Shown in pieces: positions 28,282-38,027 of a stretch of DNA of 64,000 nucleotides; the first letter of the stretch is position 1, and every line of letters starts with the position of its first letter. This DNA comes from Hoeflea ulvae (GTDB taxonomy: Bacteria; Pseudomonadota; Alphaproteobacteria; Rhizobiales; Rhizobiaceae), in NCBI RefSeq assembly GCF_026619435.1, contig NZ_JAOVZQ010000001.1, positions 1,061,501 to 1,125,500 of the forward strand, in the 5' to 3' direction. The position numbers and the translations under genes are program-made. A model generated the notes under the pieces. The model did no database searches. It was given only the letters and a program-made list of their open reading frames with translations, and was not told where the DNA came from.

Positions 28282-28908
28282 ATGTCTGATGAAATGGAAT
28301 TCAATTTTGTCAATAAGGCTTCCGGTGATGGAGCGCCGGATGTTGTTATTAATCAGTGCAACCAACCCGGCATGAATTTTACTGAGCTCATAATTGCCTG
28401 GACGGTTATAAGAAATTGCGGCACGGGTTTCAGCCAAGGCTTTTCTCTGCCGGCCTCGCTTGATATCAGCGCGGCTGATTCCCGGGGCAACGAGACACCG
28501 CCTCAAACAGTCGGTGACGGCCAGGCCCTGGAATTGGTTGGCGATGCCTCCGGGAACATTCTCAGGCTTGCCGGGACCGGTGCAGCTTCTCCGAATGAAG
28601 TGGAGTTTCGCAACAACCTGCCGCAAGGATCGGTTGATGCCCTAGTTTACAAGGATCACAGGCTCCTGGCCAAGCAGACCGGCATTGCACCGGGTCAGAA
28701 AGCGGCCTTCAGCTTCCCTCCGCAGATATTTATCGGCGTGGTTCCAGGCATACAGGAAGGTGCGGAAATACCGGCCGCAATCATGGAACAGGCCATGAGC
28801 AGGATCGATCTGTCCGGTGTCCGGCGTGCGGATATCGTCATGACTGATGGGCGCCGGGGTGCGGACGCCTCTCCCTATGCATTTCACCTGGAGAACGTCG
28901 AGACCTGA
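28282..28908 (+). CDS. Unrecognised 208-residue protein
   Basis: ATG 28282 is preceded by GAGAGGGTG. There is no signal peptide or membrane helix. The protein looks like a compact beta-rich domain: alternating hydrophobic strands, many Gly/Asn/Pro turns (GDGAPDVVINQCNQPG, AADSRGNETPPQTVGDG), and a C-terminal VRRADIVMTDGRRGADASPY. Two cysteines are near the N-terminus (NQCNQ, RNCGT). I cannot assign a family or function. Its start region is more AT-rich than its neighbours and it sits alone between a divergent crotonase gene and tRNA-Thr, so recent acquisition is possible. Confidence 0.65.
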   Translation: MSDEMEFNFVNKASGDGAPDVVINQCNQPGMNFTELIIAWTVIRNCGTGFSQGFSLPASLDISAADSRGNETPPQTVGDGQALELVGDASGNILRLAGTGAASPNEVEFRNNLPQGSVDALVYKDHRLLAKQTGIAPGQKAAFSFPPQIFIGVVPGIQEGAEIPAAIMEQAMSRIDLSGVRRADIVMTDGRRGADASPYAFHLENVET

Positions 28909-29011
28909 CAGCACTTGTGCCGCCGACAGGCAGAAACTGCCGCGCCAAACGCGGAAACCGCGGCATGCCCGCAAGGGTCGCGATTGTCATAAACTGAATG
29001 CAATAAAATGG

Positions 29012-29083
<72 letters not shown>

Positions 29084-29458
29084 CCTTTGCTTCAGTACCG
29101 GATTGGCGGAAAACTCCGTCAGCCGCTGTCCATGTCGCACTCTCCAAAACATCGGGAGGCTGTAAACGACTGAAGCGGCCCGCTATTGCCACAGCTTTGA
29201 CAGGAGCGCAAGCCCAAACGGGCGAATGATGTGGCAACTTGAAAAATGCCTGCGCAAGGCGGGCAGAGCATGCGGAAAAACCGCGCTTTGCGTCAGCATG
29301 GAACCGCTGCATCCTGATGCGCCCGCCAAGCCGTTTCTCCCTTGTCCGGCCGGAAGGGCTGTCTTTGGGGCGCCGATCCGTGTGCGGGGGCAGGGCCGAC
29401 GCTGATCCGGCCCGGCCATCTTCACCTCGGGCAGGTTTTAGGCTATCGAGGCAATGTC
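29084..29458. other. 375-base gap between tRNA-Thr and the small gene before murA
   Basis: No convincing gene, repeat or hairpin with T-run is seen. Open frames here lack ribosome sites and family-like sequence. It should contain the tRNA-Thr promoter (minus strand) and the promoter of the murA unit, but I cannot point to clear boxes. Confidence 0.4.
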
Positions 29459-29665
29459 ATGACCCAGAAAACACCGCCAGACCGGATCACCGAGGCCGAA
29501 CGCCAGGCAGCCAGGCGCGCCGAGCGCAGTGCCGAGCAATTGCGTGCCAATCTGCAGCGCCGCAAGGCGCAGACGCGCGCCCGTCGCGAGGGCCGCGCCG
29601 ACGAGGCCGAAGGTCTGCCCGCCGCCTCCCATACGGATGCAGCCGATGGCGACGACCCGGCTTGA
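29459..29665 (+). CDS. Small charged hypothetical protein upstream of murA
   Basis: 68 residues, very rich in Arg, Ala and Glu (EAERQAARRAERSAEQLRAN), predicted to be one long helix with an acidic tail. Similar short proteins precede murA in rhizobia, which supports a real gene, but no function is known. The in-frame region before ATG 29459 is unlike coding sequence, so I use this ATG. It probably shares a transcript with murA 119 bases downstream. Confidence 0.6.
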   Translation: MTQKTPPDRITEAERQAARRAERSAEQLRANLQRRKAQTRARREGRADEAEGLPAASHTDAADGDDPA

Positions 29666-29783
29666 CCGGCGAACCCGTCCTCATGTTGCCGCATTCTTCC
29701 GGATGGTTTAAACACCGCCGCAGACATTCCCAAGCCAGCCGCCGCCGCTTCACAGGCGTGGTCTGAAACTCCAAGAGGACAGC

Positions 29784-31073
29784 ATGGATCGCATCAGGAT
29801 CGTTGGCGGAAACCCGCTCAATGGCGTCATTCCGATTTCCGGCGCGAAGAACGCGGCGCTGCCGCTGATGATCGCTTCGCTGCTTACCGATGATACGCTG
29901 ACGCTGGAGAACCTGCCGCATCTGGCCGATGTCGAGCAGTTGCAGCGCATTCTCGGCAATCACGGCGTCGATATCGCCGTCGTCGGCCGCCGCGAGCGCC
30001 AGGATACAGCCTATGCCCGCACGGTGCATTTTACCGCCCGCACCATTGTCGACACCACCGCGCCCTATGAGCTTGTCTCGAAGATGCGCGCCAGTTTCTG
30101 GGTGATAGGGCCGCTGCTGGCCCGCATGGGCGTGGCCAAGGTCTCGCTGCCCGGCGGCTGCGCCATCGGCACACGCCCGGTTGACCTGTTCATTGACGGC
30201 CTTCGCCATCTCGGCGCCGAGATCAACATCGAGAACGGCTATGTCGATGCCCGCGCCCCCAAGGGCCTGATCGGTGGCCGCTACGTGTTTCCGAAGGTCT
30301 CTGTCGGCGCCACCCATGTTATGCTGATGGCGGCGACGCTGGCCAAGGGCCAGACGGTGATTGAAAACGCTGCGCGCGAGCCTGAAGTCGTCGATCTTGC
30401 CAATTGCCTGATCGCCATGGGCGCAAAGATTTCCGGCGCCGGCACCTCCACCATAACCATTGACGGCGTTACCTCGCTGTCGGGCGCGCGCCACCGGGTT
30501 CTGCCCGACCGCATCGAAACCGGCACCTATGCCATGGCCGTGGCCATGACCGGTGGCGATGTCCTGCTCGAAAACACATCTTCATCCTTGTTGGAGAACG
30601 CCCTTCTGGCGCTGCGCCGCACCGGGACCGAGATCACCCAGGAGGAGGGCGGCATTCGCGTCCGCCGCAATGGCGGCGACATATTGCCGGTCGATGTGAC
30701 GACCGATCCCTTTCCAGGGTTTCCGACCGATCTCCAGGCCCAGTTCATGGCCTTGATGAGCCGCGCCAGCGGTGTGTCCCACATCACCGAGACCATCTTC
30801 GAAAACCGTTTCATGCATGTGCAGGAACTGGCGCGGCTGGGCGCCAATATCTCGCTTTCGGGACAGACCGCGACGGTGACCGGCGTGCCGACCTTGCGCG
30901 GAGCGCCGGTGATGGCGACCGATCTGCGCGCCTCAGTGTCGCTGGTCATCGCCGGCCTTGCCGCCGAGGGCGAAACCGTCGTCAACAGGGTCTATCATCT
31001 CGATCGCGGGTTTGAGCGGCTCGAGGAAAAGCTGACCAATTGCGGGGCCGTCGTCGAGCGTGTCAGCGAATAG
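29784..31073 (+). CDS. murA: UDP-N-acetylglucosamine 1-carboxyvinyltransferase MurA
   Basis: 429 residues, full length. MurA transfers enolpyruvate from PEP to UDP-GlcNAc, the first committed step of peptidoglycan synthesis in the cytoplasm. The active-site loop is [15 protein letters not shown] with catalytic Cys126, so it should be fosfomycin-sensitive in type. The N-terminal [20 protein letters not shown] and C-terminal [19 protein letters not shown] are diagnostic. ATG 29784 follows AAGAGGA. Confidence 0.97.
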   Translation: MDRIRIVGGNPLNGVIPISGAKNAALPLMIASLLTDDTLTLENLPHLADVEQLQRILGNHGVDIAVVGRRERQDTAYARTVHFTARTIVDTTAPYELVSKMRASFWVIGPLLARMGVAKVSLPGGCAIGTRPVDLFIDGLRHLGAEINIENGYVDARAPKGLIGGRYVFPKVSVGATHVMLMAATLAKGQTVIENAAREPEVVDLANCLIAMGAKISGAGTSTITIDGVTSLSGARHRVLPDRIETGTYAMAVAMTGGDVLLENTSSSLLENALLALRRTGTEITQEEGGIRVRRNGGDILPVDVTTDPFPGFPTDLQAQFMALMSRASGVSHITETIFENRFMHVQELARLGANISLSGQTATVTGVPTLRGAPVMATDLRASVSLVIAGLAAEGETVVNRVYHLDRGFERLEEKLTNCGAVVERVSE

Positions 31074-31197
31074 ACCCGCGCATGACAGGTAAACCGCAAC
31101 CTTGTGCGCATTGCGCTTTGCGTCGCGCATACCTACCTTGCACTGCAACACACCATGTGGCGGATCGCGCCGCGGATGATGATGGATTGAGGATTTC

Positions 31198-31635
31198 ATG
31201 GACAGTCTGAAACTGATCGCCCTTGACGACGCAGACCTGGCTGTAATTTCCGCTTGTCTGCAAGACGCCGTCTTCAAGACCGGCGACACCGCCTTTCTGG
31301 GCAAGGACCAGACCTTTACCCTCGAGGCCAACCGCTTTGTCTGGGAAGAGGGAAAGGACAAGAAGACCTTCGAACGCCGCCGTGCGGTTCTGGCGGTCAA
31401 GCAGGTGCAGGCGGTCCGGTCGCGCGGCATCGATCTCAAGGACGCCGACACGGTGCATGCGCTGCTGGCCGTGACCTTCGTGGCCGGCGACGAGGCGCCC
31501 TCCGGCGCTATCGAGCTGGTGCTGTCGGGCGGCGGGGTGATTCGCCTGGAAGTCGATTGTGTTGAAGTCCAGTTCGCCGATATTGGCGGTGGCTGGGAAA
31601 CCAAGTTCAAGCCGCGCCATCCGGTCGGCGGTTGA
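31198..31635 (+). CDS. DUF2948 family protein
   Basis: 145 residues. The sequence LKLIALDDADLAVISACLQDAV at the start and FERRRAVLAVKQVQAVRSRG in the middle are typical of DUF2948, a small cytoplasmic alphaproteobacterial family of unknown function that sits between murA and hisD in many rhizobia, as it does here. No TM segment or signal peptide. The gene spacing (124 bases after murA, 132 before hisD) allows co-transcription but does not show coupling. Confidence 0.88.
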   Translation: MDSLKLIALDDADLAVISACLQDAVFKTGDTAFLGKDQTFTLEANRFVWEEGKDKKTFERRRAVLAVKQVQAVRSRGIDLKDADTVHALLAVTFVAGDEAPSGAIELVLSGGGVIRLEVDCVEVQFADIGGGWETKFKPRHPVGG

Positions 31636-31767
31636 GGCAGGGCTGCGCAGGACCCGTGTCACGGGCCTGCGCCAACGGTATTTGAGACCATGAACCAATG
31701 CGCGTCACCCGACCGGGAGTGAGAACCGCGGATTGAGACAGAGATAAGACATGATGGGGGCAGGGCA

Positions 31768-33084
31768 TTGGTACTGAGGCTTGATTACCGGCAGCCGGAT
31801 TTCGAGGCCCGTTTCGCCGCATTCCTGACCACCAAGCGCGAGGTTTCGGCAGATGTCGAAACCGATGTGCGCGCCATTGTCAGCGAAGTCCGCGCGCGCG
31901 GCGATGAAGCCCTGCATGATTTCAGCCAGCGCTTTGACGGGATCGATACCCGCAAGCTCGGTCTTGCCGTTGCTGCGGAGGAGATCGAAGCGGCCTACCG
32001 GTCGGCCGATCCGGACATCATCGCAGCCCTTGAATTTGCCCATGACCGGATTGTGAGCCACCACCAGCGGCAAATGCCGCAGGACGACCGCTATGTCGAT
32101 GCGCTCGGCGTCGAACTCGGGTCGCGCTGGACGGCCATCGAGGCGGTGGGGCTCTATGTGCCTGGCGGCACCGCAAGCTATCCCAGTTCGGTGCTGATGA
32201 ACGCGGTGCCGGCCAAGGTAGCGGGCGTCGAACGCATCGTCATGGTGGTGCCGGCGCGCGATGGCGCGCTCAATCCGGTGGTGCTGGCCGCGGCCCGGAT
32301 CGCCGGCGTCAGCGAGATCTACCGCATCGGCGGCGCCCAGGCGATCGCCGCACTTGCCTATGGCACCGAAACCATCCGCCCGGTTGCCAAGATCATGGGG
32401 CCGGGCAATGCCTGGGTCGCTGCCGCCAAGCGCCAGGTGTTCGGCACGGTCGGCATCGACATGATCGCCGGCCCGTCGGAAGTGCTGGTGATGGCCGATC
32501 CCGACAACAATCCCGACTGGATCGCCGCCGATCTTCTGGCCCAGGCCGAGCATGATGCCGGGGCGCAATCGATCCTGATGACCCGCGACGCCGGCTTTGG
32601 CGAAGCGGTGGTCGAGGCGGTCGAGCGCCAGCTTGCGACGCTGAGCCGTTCCGAGACCGCGCGCAGGAGCTGGGCCGATTTCGGCGCGGTCATTGTCGTG
32701 CCGGGCTGGGATGTCGCCGTGCCGCTGGCCGACCGGATTGCCGCCGAGCACCTGGAAATCGCCACCGATGACGCCGAGACGCTGGCCGCCCGGATCCGCA
32801 ATGCCGGTGCCATCTTCATTGGCCGCCACACGCCGGAAGTGATCGGCGATTATGTCGGCGGTTCCAACCATGTTTTGCCCACCGCGCGCTCGGCCCGGTT
32901 CTCGTCCGGCCTGTCAGTGCTTGACTATGTCAAGCGCACCTCGATTCTCAGGCTCGGTGCGGAGCAGTTGCAGTCGCTCGGCCCTGCTGCCATAACCTTG
33001 GCAAGGGCGGAAGGGCTCGATGCCCATGCCCGCTCGGTGTCGATCAGGATGAACAGCCGCGACGGGGGGCTCGGGCAGGAATGA
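31768..33084 (+). CDS. hisD: Histidinol dehydrogenase
   Basis: 438 residues. This zinc enzyme does the last two oxidations of histidine synthesis, from histidinol to histidine with NAD. Diagnostic stretches: [64 protein letters not shown] and GGSNHVLPT. No ATG is in frame near the N-terminus; TTG 31768, with GGGGGCAGGG upstream, gives [16 protein letters not shown], the usual start. The stop overlaps the ATG of the UPF0262 gene by four bases. Confidence 0.95.
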   Translation: MVLRLDYRQPDFEARFAAFLTTKREVSADVETDVRAIVSEVRARGDEALHDFSQRFDGIDTRKLGLAVAAEEIEAAYRSADPDIIAALEFAHDRIVSHHQRQMPQDDRYVDALGVELGSRWTAIEAVGLYVPGGTASYPSSVLMNAVPAKVAGVERIVMVVPARDGALNPVVLAAARIAGVSEIYRIGGAQAIAALAYGTETIRPVAKIMGPGNAWVAAAKRQVFGTVGIDMIAGPSEVLVMADPDNNPDWIAADLLAQAEHDAGAQSILMTRDAGFGEAVVEAVERQLATLSRSETARRSWADFGAVIVVPGWDVAVPLADRIAAEHLEIATDDAETLAARIRNAGAIFIGRHTPEVIGDYVGGSNHVLPTARSARFSSGLSVLDYVKRTSILRLGAEQLQSLGPAAITLARAEGLDAHARSVSIRMNSRDGGLGQE

Positions 33085-33556
33085 CAGCGGCGGACACCCA
33101 ACGGCTCTGCGATGTCGTGCTCGATGAAACCATCGGCCGCGCCACGCCCGATGTCGAGCATGAGCGTGCCGTCGCCATTTTTGACCTGATCGAGGAAAAC
33201 AGCTTCGCGCCGGTCGGCCATCAGGGGGGCCCTACAAGCTCAAGCTCTCGCTGGTTGATTCGAAGCTGGTCTTTTCCATTTCCACCCAGTCCGACGAGCC
33301 GGTCGCCACCCATATTCTCTCGCTCACGCCGTTCCGCCGGATCGTCAAGGACTATTTCATGATCTGCGAGAGCTATTACGAGGCGATTCGGTCATCGAGC
33401 CCGAGCCAGATCGAGGCGATCGACATGGGACGGCGCGGCATTCACAATGAAGGCTCGCAGACCCTGATGGACCGGCTGGACGGCAAGATCGGCATGGATT
33501 TCGACACCGCCCGGCGTCTGTTCACGCTCGTCTGCGTCCTGCACTGGCGCGGATAG
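33081..33556 (+). pseudogene. UPF0262 family protein, interrupted by a one-base frameshift
   Basis: The N-terminus reads as UPF0262 ([21 protein letters not shown] to [10 protein letters not shown]), then the frame goes wrong and stops at 33360-33362. The other frame continues as [20 protein letters not shown] and runs on through [23 protein letters not shown] to the stop at 33554-33556. Adding one base in GGGGGGCCC (33224-33232) restores a 158-residue protein, the expected size. Function is unknown. The gene overlaps hisD and is followed nine bases later by the phosphatase gene, the standard rhizobial order, so I think the break is a sequencing error. Confidence 0.85.
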
Positions 33557-33564
33557 GGACCGCC

Positions 33565-34047
33565 ATGGCGGACACCGGCATCGATCCCGCCAAAGCCGCG
33601 CCCAGGTCGGGGCCCGGTGCGGTGCTGTTCGTCTGCGGCATGAACGCCATCCGGTCGCCCATGGCCGAGGCCATCGCCCGCTCGGTGCTGCCGGCGGGCA
33701 CCTATGTGGCCTCCGCCGGGGTCCGTCCGGGCGAACGCGATCCCTTTGTCGACACGGTTCTGGATGAAATCGGGCTTGACCTTGGCGCGCGCCAGCCGCA
33801 AACATTGGACGAGCTTGAGGATGACTATTTCGATGTCATCGTCACCCTGGCGCCCGAGGCGCATCACCGGGCGCTGGAAATGACCCGCGGCAACGCCGTC
33901 GAGGTGATCTACTGGCCGACCCCCGACCCGACCGTGGCGACGGGAACCCGGGAGCGCATTCTTGATGCCTATCGCGAAGTTCGCGACATGCTCAAACAGC
34001 GCATCACCTCCGGCAGGGGCTGGTCACGCGGGCCTGCGGGCGGTTGA
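33565..34047 (+). CDS. Low-molecular-weight protein-tyrosine-phosphatase/arsenate reductase-like protein
   Basis: 160 residues. The P-loop CGMNAIRS (CX5R) sits near residue 24 after AVLFV, as in low-molecular-weight tyrosine phosphatases and the related arsenate reductases. The general-acid Asp may be in PTPDPTVATG near residue 120. Substrate unknown. It belongs to the hisD-UPF0262-phosphatase-infA-maf-yacG block and begins nine bases after the UPF0262 stop. ATG 33565 gives a 16-residue non-conserved N-terminal extension. Confidence 0.87.
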   Translation: MADTGIDPAKAAPRSGPGAVLFVCGMNAIRSPMAEAIARSVLPAGTYVASAGVRPGERDPFVDTVLDEIGLDLGARQPQTLDELEDDYFDVIVTLAPEAHHRALEMTRGNAVEVIYWPTPDPTVATGTRERILDAYREVRDMLKQRITSGRGWSRGPAGG

Positions 34048-34148
34048 ATCAATTTGGTTCACAAATCGCTCGTCATTGTGTAGGTTCCGGCCAAATTTGA
34101 GGCCAGCGCATTTTGCGCCGCCTTTTTTACAAGAAAGACAGACACTGA

Positions 34149-34367
34149 ATGGCGAAAGAAGAAGTCCTAGAATTTCCGGGCGTGGTCACTGAACTGCTGC
34201 CGAACGCAACCTTTCGGGTCAAGCTCGAAAACGAGCACGAGATCATCGCCCACACTGCCGGACGCATGCGCAAGAACCGCATCCGGGTGCTGGCCGGCGA
34301 CAAGGTACTGGTCGAGATGACGCCTTACGATCTGACGAAAGGCCGCATCACCTATCGCTTCAAATAG
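34149..34367 (+). CDS. infA: Translation initiation factor IF-1
   Basis: 72 residues, the standard size: a single S1-like OB fold ([20 protein letters not shown], then [22 protein letters not shown] and RITYRFK). IF-1 binds the ribosomal A site and helps start-site selection. The 100-base gap before it probably holds its own promoter. Essential in most bacteria. Confidence 0.98.
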   Translation: MAKEEVLEFPGVVTELLPNATFRVKLENEHEIIAHTAGRMRKNRIRVLAGDKVLVEMTPYDLTKGRITYRFK

Positions 34368-34389
34368 GCGACAGGTGTGAGGCCAGCCC

Positions 34390-35010
34390 ATGGCACGATC
34401 GCAAAAACTCATCCTCGCTTCCGGTTCGCCGCGCCGGGTTGAACTGCTCGACCAGGCCGGCATCGCCCCCGACAGGCTGATGCCGATGGATCTCGACGAG
34501 GCTCCGCAGCGCTCGGAGCACCCGCGCTCGCTGGCGCGGCGACTTTCGCGCGAGAAGGCGGAAGCTGCCCTTGCCGAAACGCGGCTGGATCCTGCCCGGG
34601 CCGGCGCCTATATCCTGGCCGCCGACACGGTTGTCGCGGTTGGTCGCCGGATCCTGCCCAAGGCTGAACAGATCGACGAGGCCTCAAACGCTCTCTATCT
34701 GCTGTCGGGCCGCAACCATCGTGTCTTCACCGGCATCTGCCTGGTGACGCCCGACCGCACCATCCGTCAGAAGATCGTCGAGACCCGGGTGCGCTTCAAG
34801 CGCCTGTCGAAGATCGAGATCGAAAGCTACCTGGCCTCGGGCCAGTGGCGCGGCAAGGCCGGCGGCTATGCCATTCAGGGCCTTGCCGGAACCTTCGTGG
34901 TCAAGTTGGTCGGCTCCTACACCAATGTCGTCGGCCTGCCGCTCTACGAGACCACGGCGCTGCTGACCGGCGAAGGTTATGATGTGCATTTCAAATGGCT
35001 TGAAGGCTGA
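34390..35010 (+). CDS. maf: Maf-like nucleotide pyrophosphatase
   Basis: 206 residues. Motifs: [19 protein letters not shown] at the start, [18 protein letters not shown], and [16 protein letters not shown]. Maf proteins hydrolyse unusual or modified nucleoside triphosphates (house-cleaning) in the cytoplasm. ATG 34390 lies 22 bases after infA. The stop is three bases before the start of yacG. Confidence 0.92.
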   Translation: MARSQKLILASGSPRRVELLDQAGIAPDRLMPMDLDEAPQRSEHPRSLARRLSREKAEAALAETRLDPARAGAYILAADTVVAVGRRILPKAEQIDEASNALYLLSGRNHRVFTGICLVTPDRTIRQKIVETRVRFKRLSKIEIESYLASGQWRGKAGGYAIQGLAGTFVVKLVGSYTNVVGLPLYETTALLTGEGYDVHFKWLEG

Positions 35011-35013
35011 ACC

Positions 35014-35214
35014 ATGACTGACGGCAAAGTGACCCCGCTGCGCAAAGCCCAGCCGTGCCCGGAATGCGGGCGCCCCTCGGTGCGCGCCAGCTATCCCTTC
35101 TGTTCCGAGCGCTGCCGCGCGGTCGATCTCAACCGCTGGCTGGTGGGTGGCTACGCCATTCCGGTCACCGAGGAAGAGGACAATCAGGACGAGGATTTCG
35201 ACGACCGCGGCTGA
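35014..35214 (+). CDS. yacG: DNA gyrase inhibitor/zinc-binding protein YacG
   Basis: 66 residues. Four cysteines form a zinc site, in CPECG and CSERC, followed by RAVDLNRWLVGGYAIPV, the YacG signature, and a very acidic tail. In E. coli YacG binds GyrB and inhibits gyrase. It begins three bases after maf, so it is translated from the same message. Confidence 0.92.
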   Translation: MTDGKVTPLRKAQPCPECGRPSVRASYPFCSERCRAVDLNRWLVGGYAIPVTEEEDNQDEDFDDRG

Positions 35215-35263
35215 CGGCAGCAGATGATTTTGCCGTCACTGTGAAAAAGCCGAAAAAGGGTGC

Positions 35264-35291
35264 TGGACAGTGCCTTTCAAGATGGTATAAC
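35264..35291 (+). promoter_or_regulatory. Probable promoter of tRNA-Phe
   Basis: TGGACA (35264-35269) and TATAAC (35286-35291) are separated by 16 bases and lie about 77 bases before the tRNA. Confidence 0.5.
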
Positions 35292-35367
35292 GCGCTCGCT
35301 TTCGACGTTGGAAAACGCCTCCGTCGGCAAGCTGCTGGTGCCCGGTCTTCGGACGCGGGAACCGGAT

Positions 35368-35443
35368 GCCCGGATAGCTCAGTTGGTAGAGCAGCGGATT
35401 GAAAATCCGCGTGTCGGTGGTTCAAATCCGCCTCCGGGCACCA
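35368..35443 (+). tRNA. tRNA-Phe (GAA)
   Basis: Complete cloverleaf with encoded CCA: acceptor GCCCGGA/TCCGGGC, D-arm AGCTCAGTTGGTAGAGC, anticodon stem GCGGA/TCCGC enclosing TTGAAAA (anticodon GAA), T-arm GGTGG-TTCAAAT-CCGCC. Confidence 0.97.
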
Positions 35444-35777
35444 TTTGTTTTCACTAAAAACAGATATTTTGGTGTATGCGCCTGATGGGCGCTCTGGTTC
35501 GACAACACGCTGGACCAGGGCAACTGGTGGCCGGTTTTCGCGGCCATCTGATAGCCGCGTCCGCCGATTGAGCGCGTTATGAATATGCCGGCACATCCCG
35601 TCCGGGCAGAACCGTTTGCAACAACAATGGCCCGTGCCTTTCGGCGGAAAACTGCGCGTCGGCCACGCCTGCAGGCGAACAAGATGCTACGATGGACACT
35701 AGCGACCCGACTCGGTAGAAGCATTTTTCTCGAGGCTGTCTTTCTGCATTGAAGCGGTTCGATGCGAGGAAAAATAA
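35444..35777. other. 334-base gap between tRNA-Phe and the LysR gene
   Basis: No gene-like frame, hairpin or repeat of the tRNA 3' end is seen. The change from conserved housekeeping block to accessory catabolic genes happens here. GAGGAAA at 35765-35771 is the ribosome site of the LysR gene. Confidence 0.4.
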
Positions 35778-36743
35778 TTGAATCTGCGCCAACTGCATTA
35801 TTTCGCAAGAGCTGTCGAAACCCGGAACCTGACCAAGGCGGCCGAAATGCTGTCCGTTGCGCAGCCGGCCTTGGGGTTTCAGATCAAGCTGCTCGAAGAG
35901 GAACTCGGCGTTCCGCTTCTGATCAGGCATTCGCGCGGAGTCTCGCCCACGACGCCTGGCAACCTGCTTTACGACCGGGCGCTGGAAATCTTGAACTATG
36001 TCGAGAACACTCGGCAAGAGATCTCGGCTTTTGGCAACGGCGAGCGCGAAAGCCTTATTTTGGGACTTACCAACGGCACCACTGCTCTGCTCGGCATGGA
36101 CATCCTGAAGGACGTCCGCAAGGCAATTCCACATCTGCAATTGAGCCTCGTGGAAGAGATGAGCGTTCTGCTGATTGACGCGCTGGAGCGTAATGAGATC
36201 GACGTGGCCATTGCCTATGACGTGCCTGACAAGCCGAACCTGATCAGGGTTCCGTTGATGAGTGAAGAGGTGCTGTTTCTGCAATCTGCCGCAGAAGAGC
36301 ACGAGACTGACCCCATGACCTTTTCAGAGGCCGTGAAACATCCTTTGGCTCTTGCCAATGAACGCGATAATATTCGGCAAAATGTGCAGGAGACAGCGGA
36401 CAGACTCGGCCTCTCCGTCGAAATCGTTTACGAAGCTCAGTCGATCACCATGCTGAAACAACTCGTGGCCGAAGGCGGGGTTGCAACGATCATGCCTTAC
36501 GCCAGCGCGATTGACGAAATCACTCTGGGCGGTCTCCGCATGCGGCGTATATTTGACCCGCCGATAAAGCGAACGCTCTTTCTTGTGACAACGTCTCGAC
36601 GAATACCGCTCTCACAAGAAGCTGCTTTTCTTGATTTTCTGGGTGCGGCGATCTTGCGCTTCAGCGAAGCGCTCGGTCCATTGGCCGAGCCGTTTCCGGT
36701 GCTCAAGCAAGGCCTTTCACAAGCATATTCGACGCACACCTGA
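35778..36743 (+). CDS. LysR family transcriptional regulator
   Basis: 321 residues from TTG 35778 (no ATG fits, and the family begins MNLRQLHYF). The winged helix-turn-helix covers residues 1-60 (ETRNLTKAAEMLSVAQPALGFQIKLLEEELG), then an effector-binding domain with two alpha/beta lobes; NLIRVPLMSEEVLFL and EGGVATIMPYASAIDEI fit the Cbl/Nac-like or PgrR-like branch. It precedes and points the same way as the TctC-dehydrogenase cluster, which it probably controls in response to the imported acid. Confidence 0.88.
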   Translation: MNLRQLHYFARAVETRNLTKAAEMLSVAQPALGFQIKLLEEELGVPLLIRHSRGVSPTTPGNLLYDRALEILNYVENTRQEISAFGNGERESLILGLTNGTTALLGMDILKDVRKAIPHLQLSLVEEMSVLLIDALERNEIDVAIAYDVPDKPNLIRVPLMSEEVLFLQSAAEEHETDPMTFSEAVKHPLALANERDNIRQNVQETADRLGLSVEIVYEAQSITMLKQLVAEGGVATIMPYASAIDEITLGGLRMRRIFDPPIKRTLFLVTTSRRIPLSQEAAFLDFLGAAILRFSEALGPLAEPFPVLKQGLSQAYSTHT

Positions 36744-36944
36744 AATCCCAAACCGACCTGATCGCGAGAGCAAGAAGTCTTGCCATGTGATTTGCTTTGG
36801 GCTGACCCAAACAAACGGTTTTTGAAGTTGGCCGGATTTCAAGCAAGAGTGCGCCACGAGATCGGAAAGCGCGGAACGCTCTAGCCGGCCTTGGTTGCAC
36901 GCGTAGGAGGCCTGTGCGGCAGGAATAACAACGGGAGGATGAAC

Positions 36945-37943
36945 ATGACCCTGAATTCGAATCTTAACCGGCGGCGCTTTATTCAATCAACGGCGGCGGG
37001 TGTGGCCGTGCTGTCGACACCGTCGATCCTGTATGCCCAAGGATATCCCAGCGGACCAGTGACAATCGTATGCGGATTCTCGCCTGGCGGTACGACCGAC
37101 GCATTGGCGCGCATGGTTGCCAATTACATGAGCCAGAAGTTCGGTCAGCCTTTCGTGGTCGAGAACATAACCGGTGCTGCAGGCACAATCGGCATGACTT
37201 CTGTGGCCAACGCCGAACCCGATGGCCAGACTCTGCTTTTTACTGCCGTCGGGCAGATCGCCGTATCGCCTCATACCTTCCCCGGCCTGACGGTCGATCC
37301 GGTGAACGGCCTCGAGCATATCTCGATGCTGGCCGAAGGTGATTTCGTTTTGACCGTGAACCCGGAAGTTCCGGTACAGAACATTGCTGAGTTCATCGCA
37401 CTGGCCAAGGAGAAGCCTAACTCGATGTTCTATGGTACCGCTGGTGCGGGCGGTAACTTGCATCTGTTTCTTGAAGCGTTCCTGCTTGCCGCGGATGTCA
37501 AGTTGAAGGGTGTCCACTATTCCGGCGGTTCTGCGCTGATGCCTGACGTCCTGAACAATCAGGTTCAGCTTGCCCTGAGTTCCTATCCTGTTGCTGGTCC
37601 ACAAATAGAGGCGGGCAATTTGCGTCCACTGCTGATCATCGGGAAACAGCGCAACGCGAACCTGCCGGACGTGCCGACCGCCGCAGAAGCGGGCCTTCCG
37701 GAACTGTCAACCCTCAACGACTGGTTCGGACTGCATGCGCCCGCCGGAACGCCGGACAGTATCATCCAGGCGCTTGCAGAGGGCATGAAAGAAGCCGCCG
37801 AGACGGACGAGATCAAAGCCCGGCTGCAATCGGGTGCCCTGCGTACGGCCGCGAGCACACCCGAAGAGTTTCGGGCACGGATCGAAAAGGACTTCGAGTA
37901 CTACGGACGCGTGGCCAAGGAAGCCAACGTGATCGTACAATAG
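36945..37943 (+). CDS. tctC: Tripartite tricarboxylate transporter substrate-binding protein (TctC/Bug family)
   Basis: 332 residues. The N-terminus has a Tat-type signal (NRRRFIQSTAAGVAVLSTPSILYAQG). The mature protein starts YPSGPVTIVCGFSPGGTTDALAR, the classic Bug fold, with ENITGAAGTIGM and the carboxylate-binding region SVANAEPDG. It captures an organic acid in the periplasm for the TctBA membrane parts encoded at 40302-42298. GGGAGG (36934-36938) is well placed for ATG 36945 rather than ATG 36939. Three genes separate it from tctBA, an unusual order. Confidence 0.9.
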   Translation: MTLNSNLNRRRFIQSTAAGVAVLSTPSILYAQGYPSGPVTIVCGFSPGGTTDALARMVANYMSQKFGQPFVVENITGAAGTIGMTSVANAEPDGQTLLFTAVGQIAVSPHTFPGLTVDPVNGLEHISMLAEGDFVLTVNPEVPVQNIAEFIALAKEKPNSMFYGTAGAGGNLHLFLEAFLLAADVKLKGVHYSGGSALMPDVLNNQVQLALSSYPVAGPQIEAGNLRPLLIIGKQRNANLPDVPTAAEAGLPELSTLNDWFGLHAPAGTPDSIIQALAEGMKEAAETDEIKARLQSGALRTAASTPEEFRARIEKDFEYYGRVAKEANVIVQ

Positions 37944-38027
37944 GTCCAGCCTTCCTTCTGCTGGCGCCGCATCGTGCCGAACGGCGCCAGCAATCTCTGT
38001 TCCCATATTCAAGAAGGGGATCTGCAA

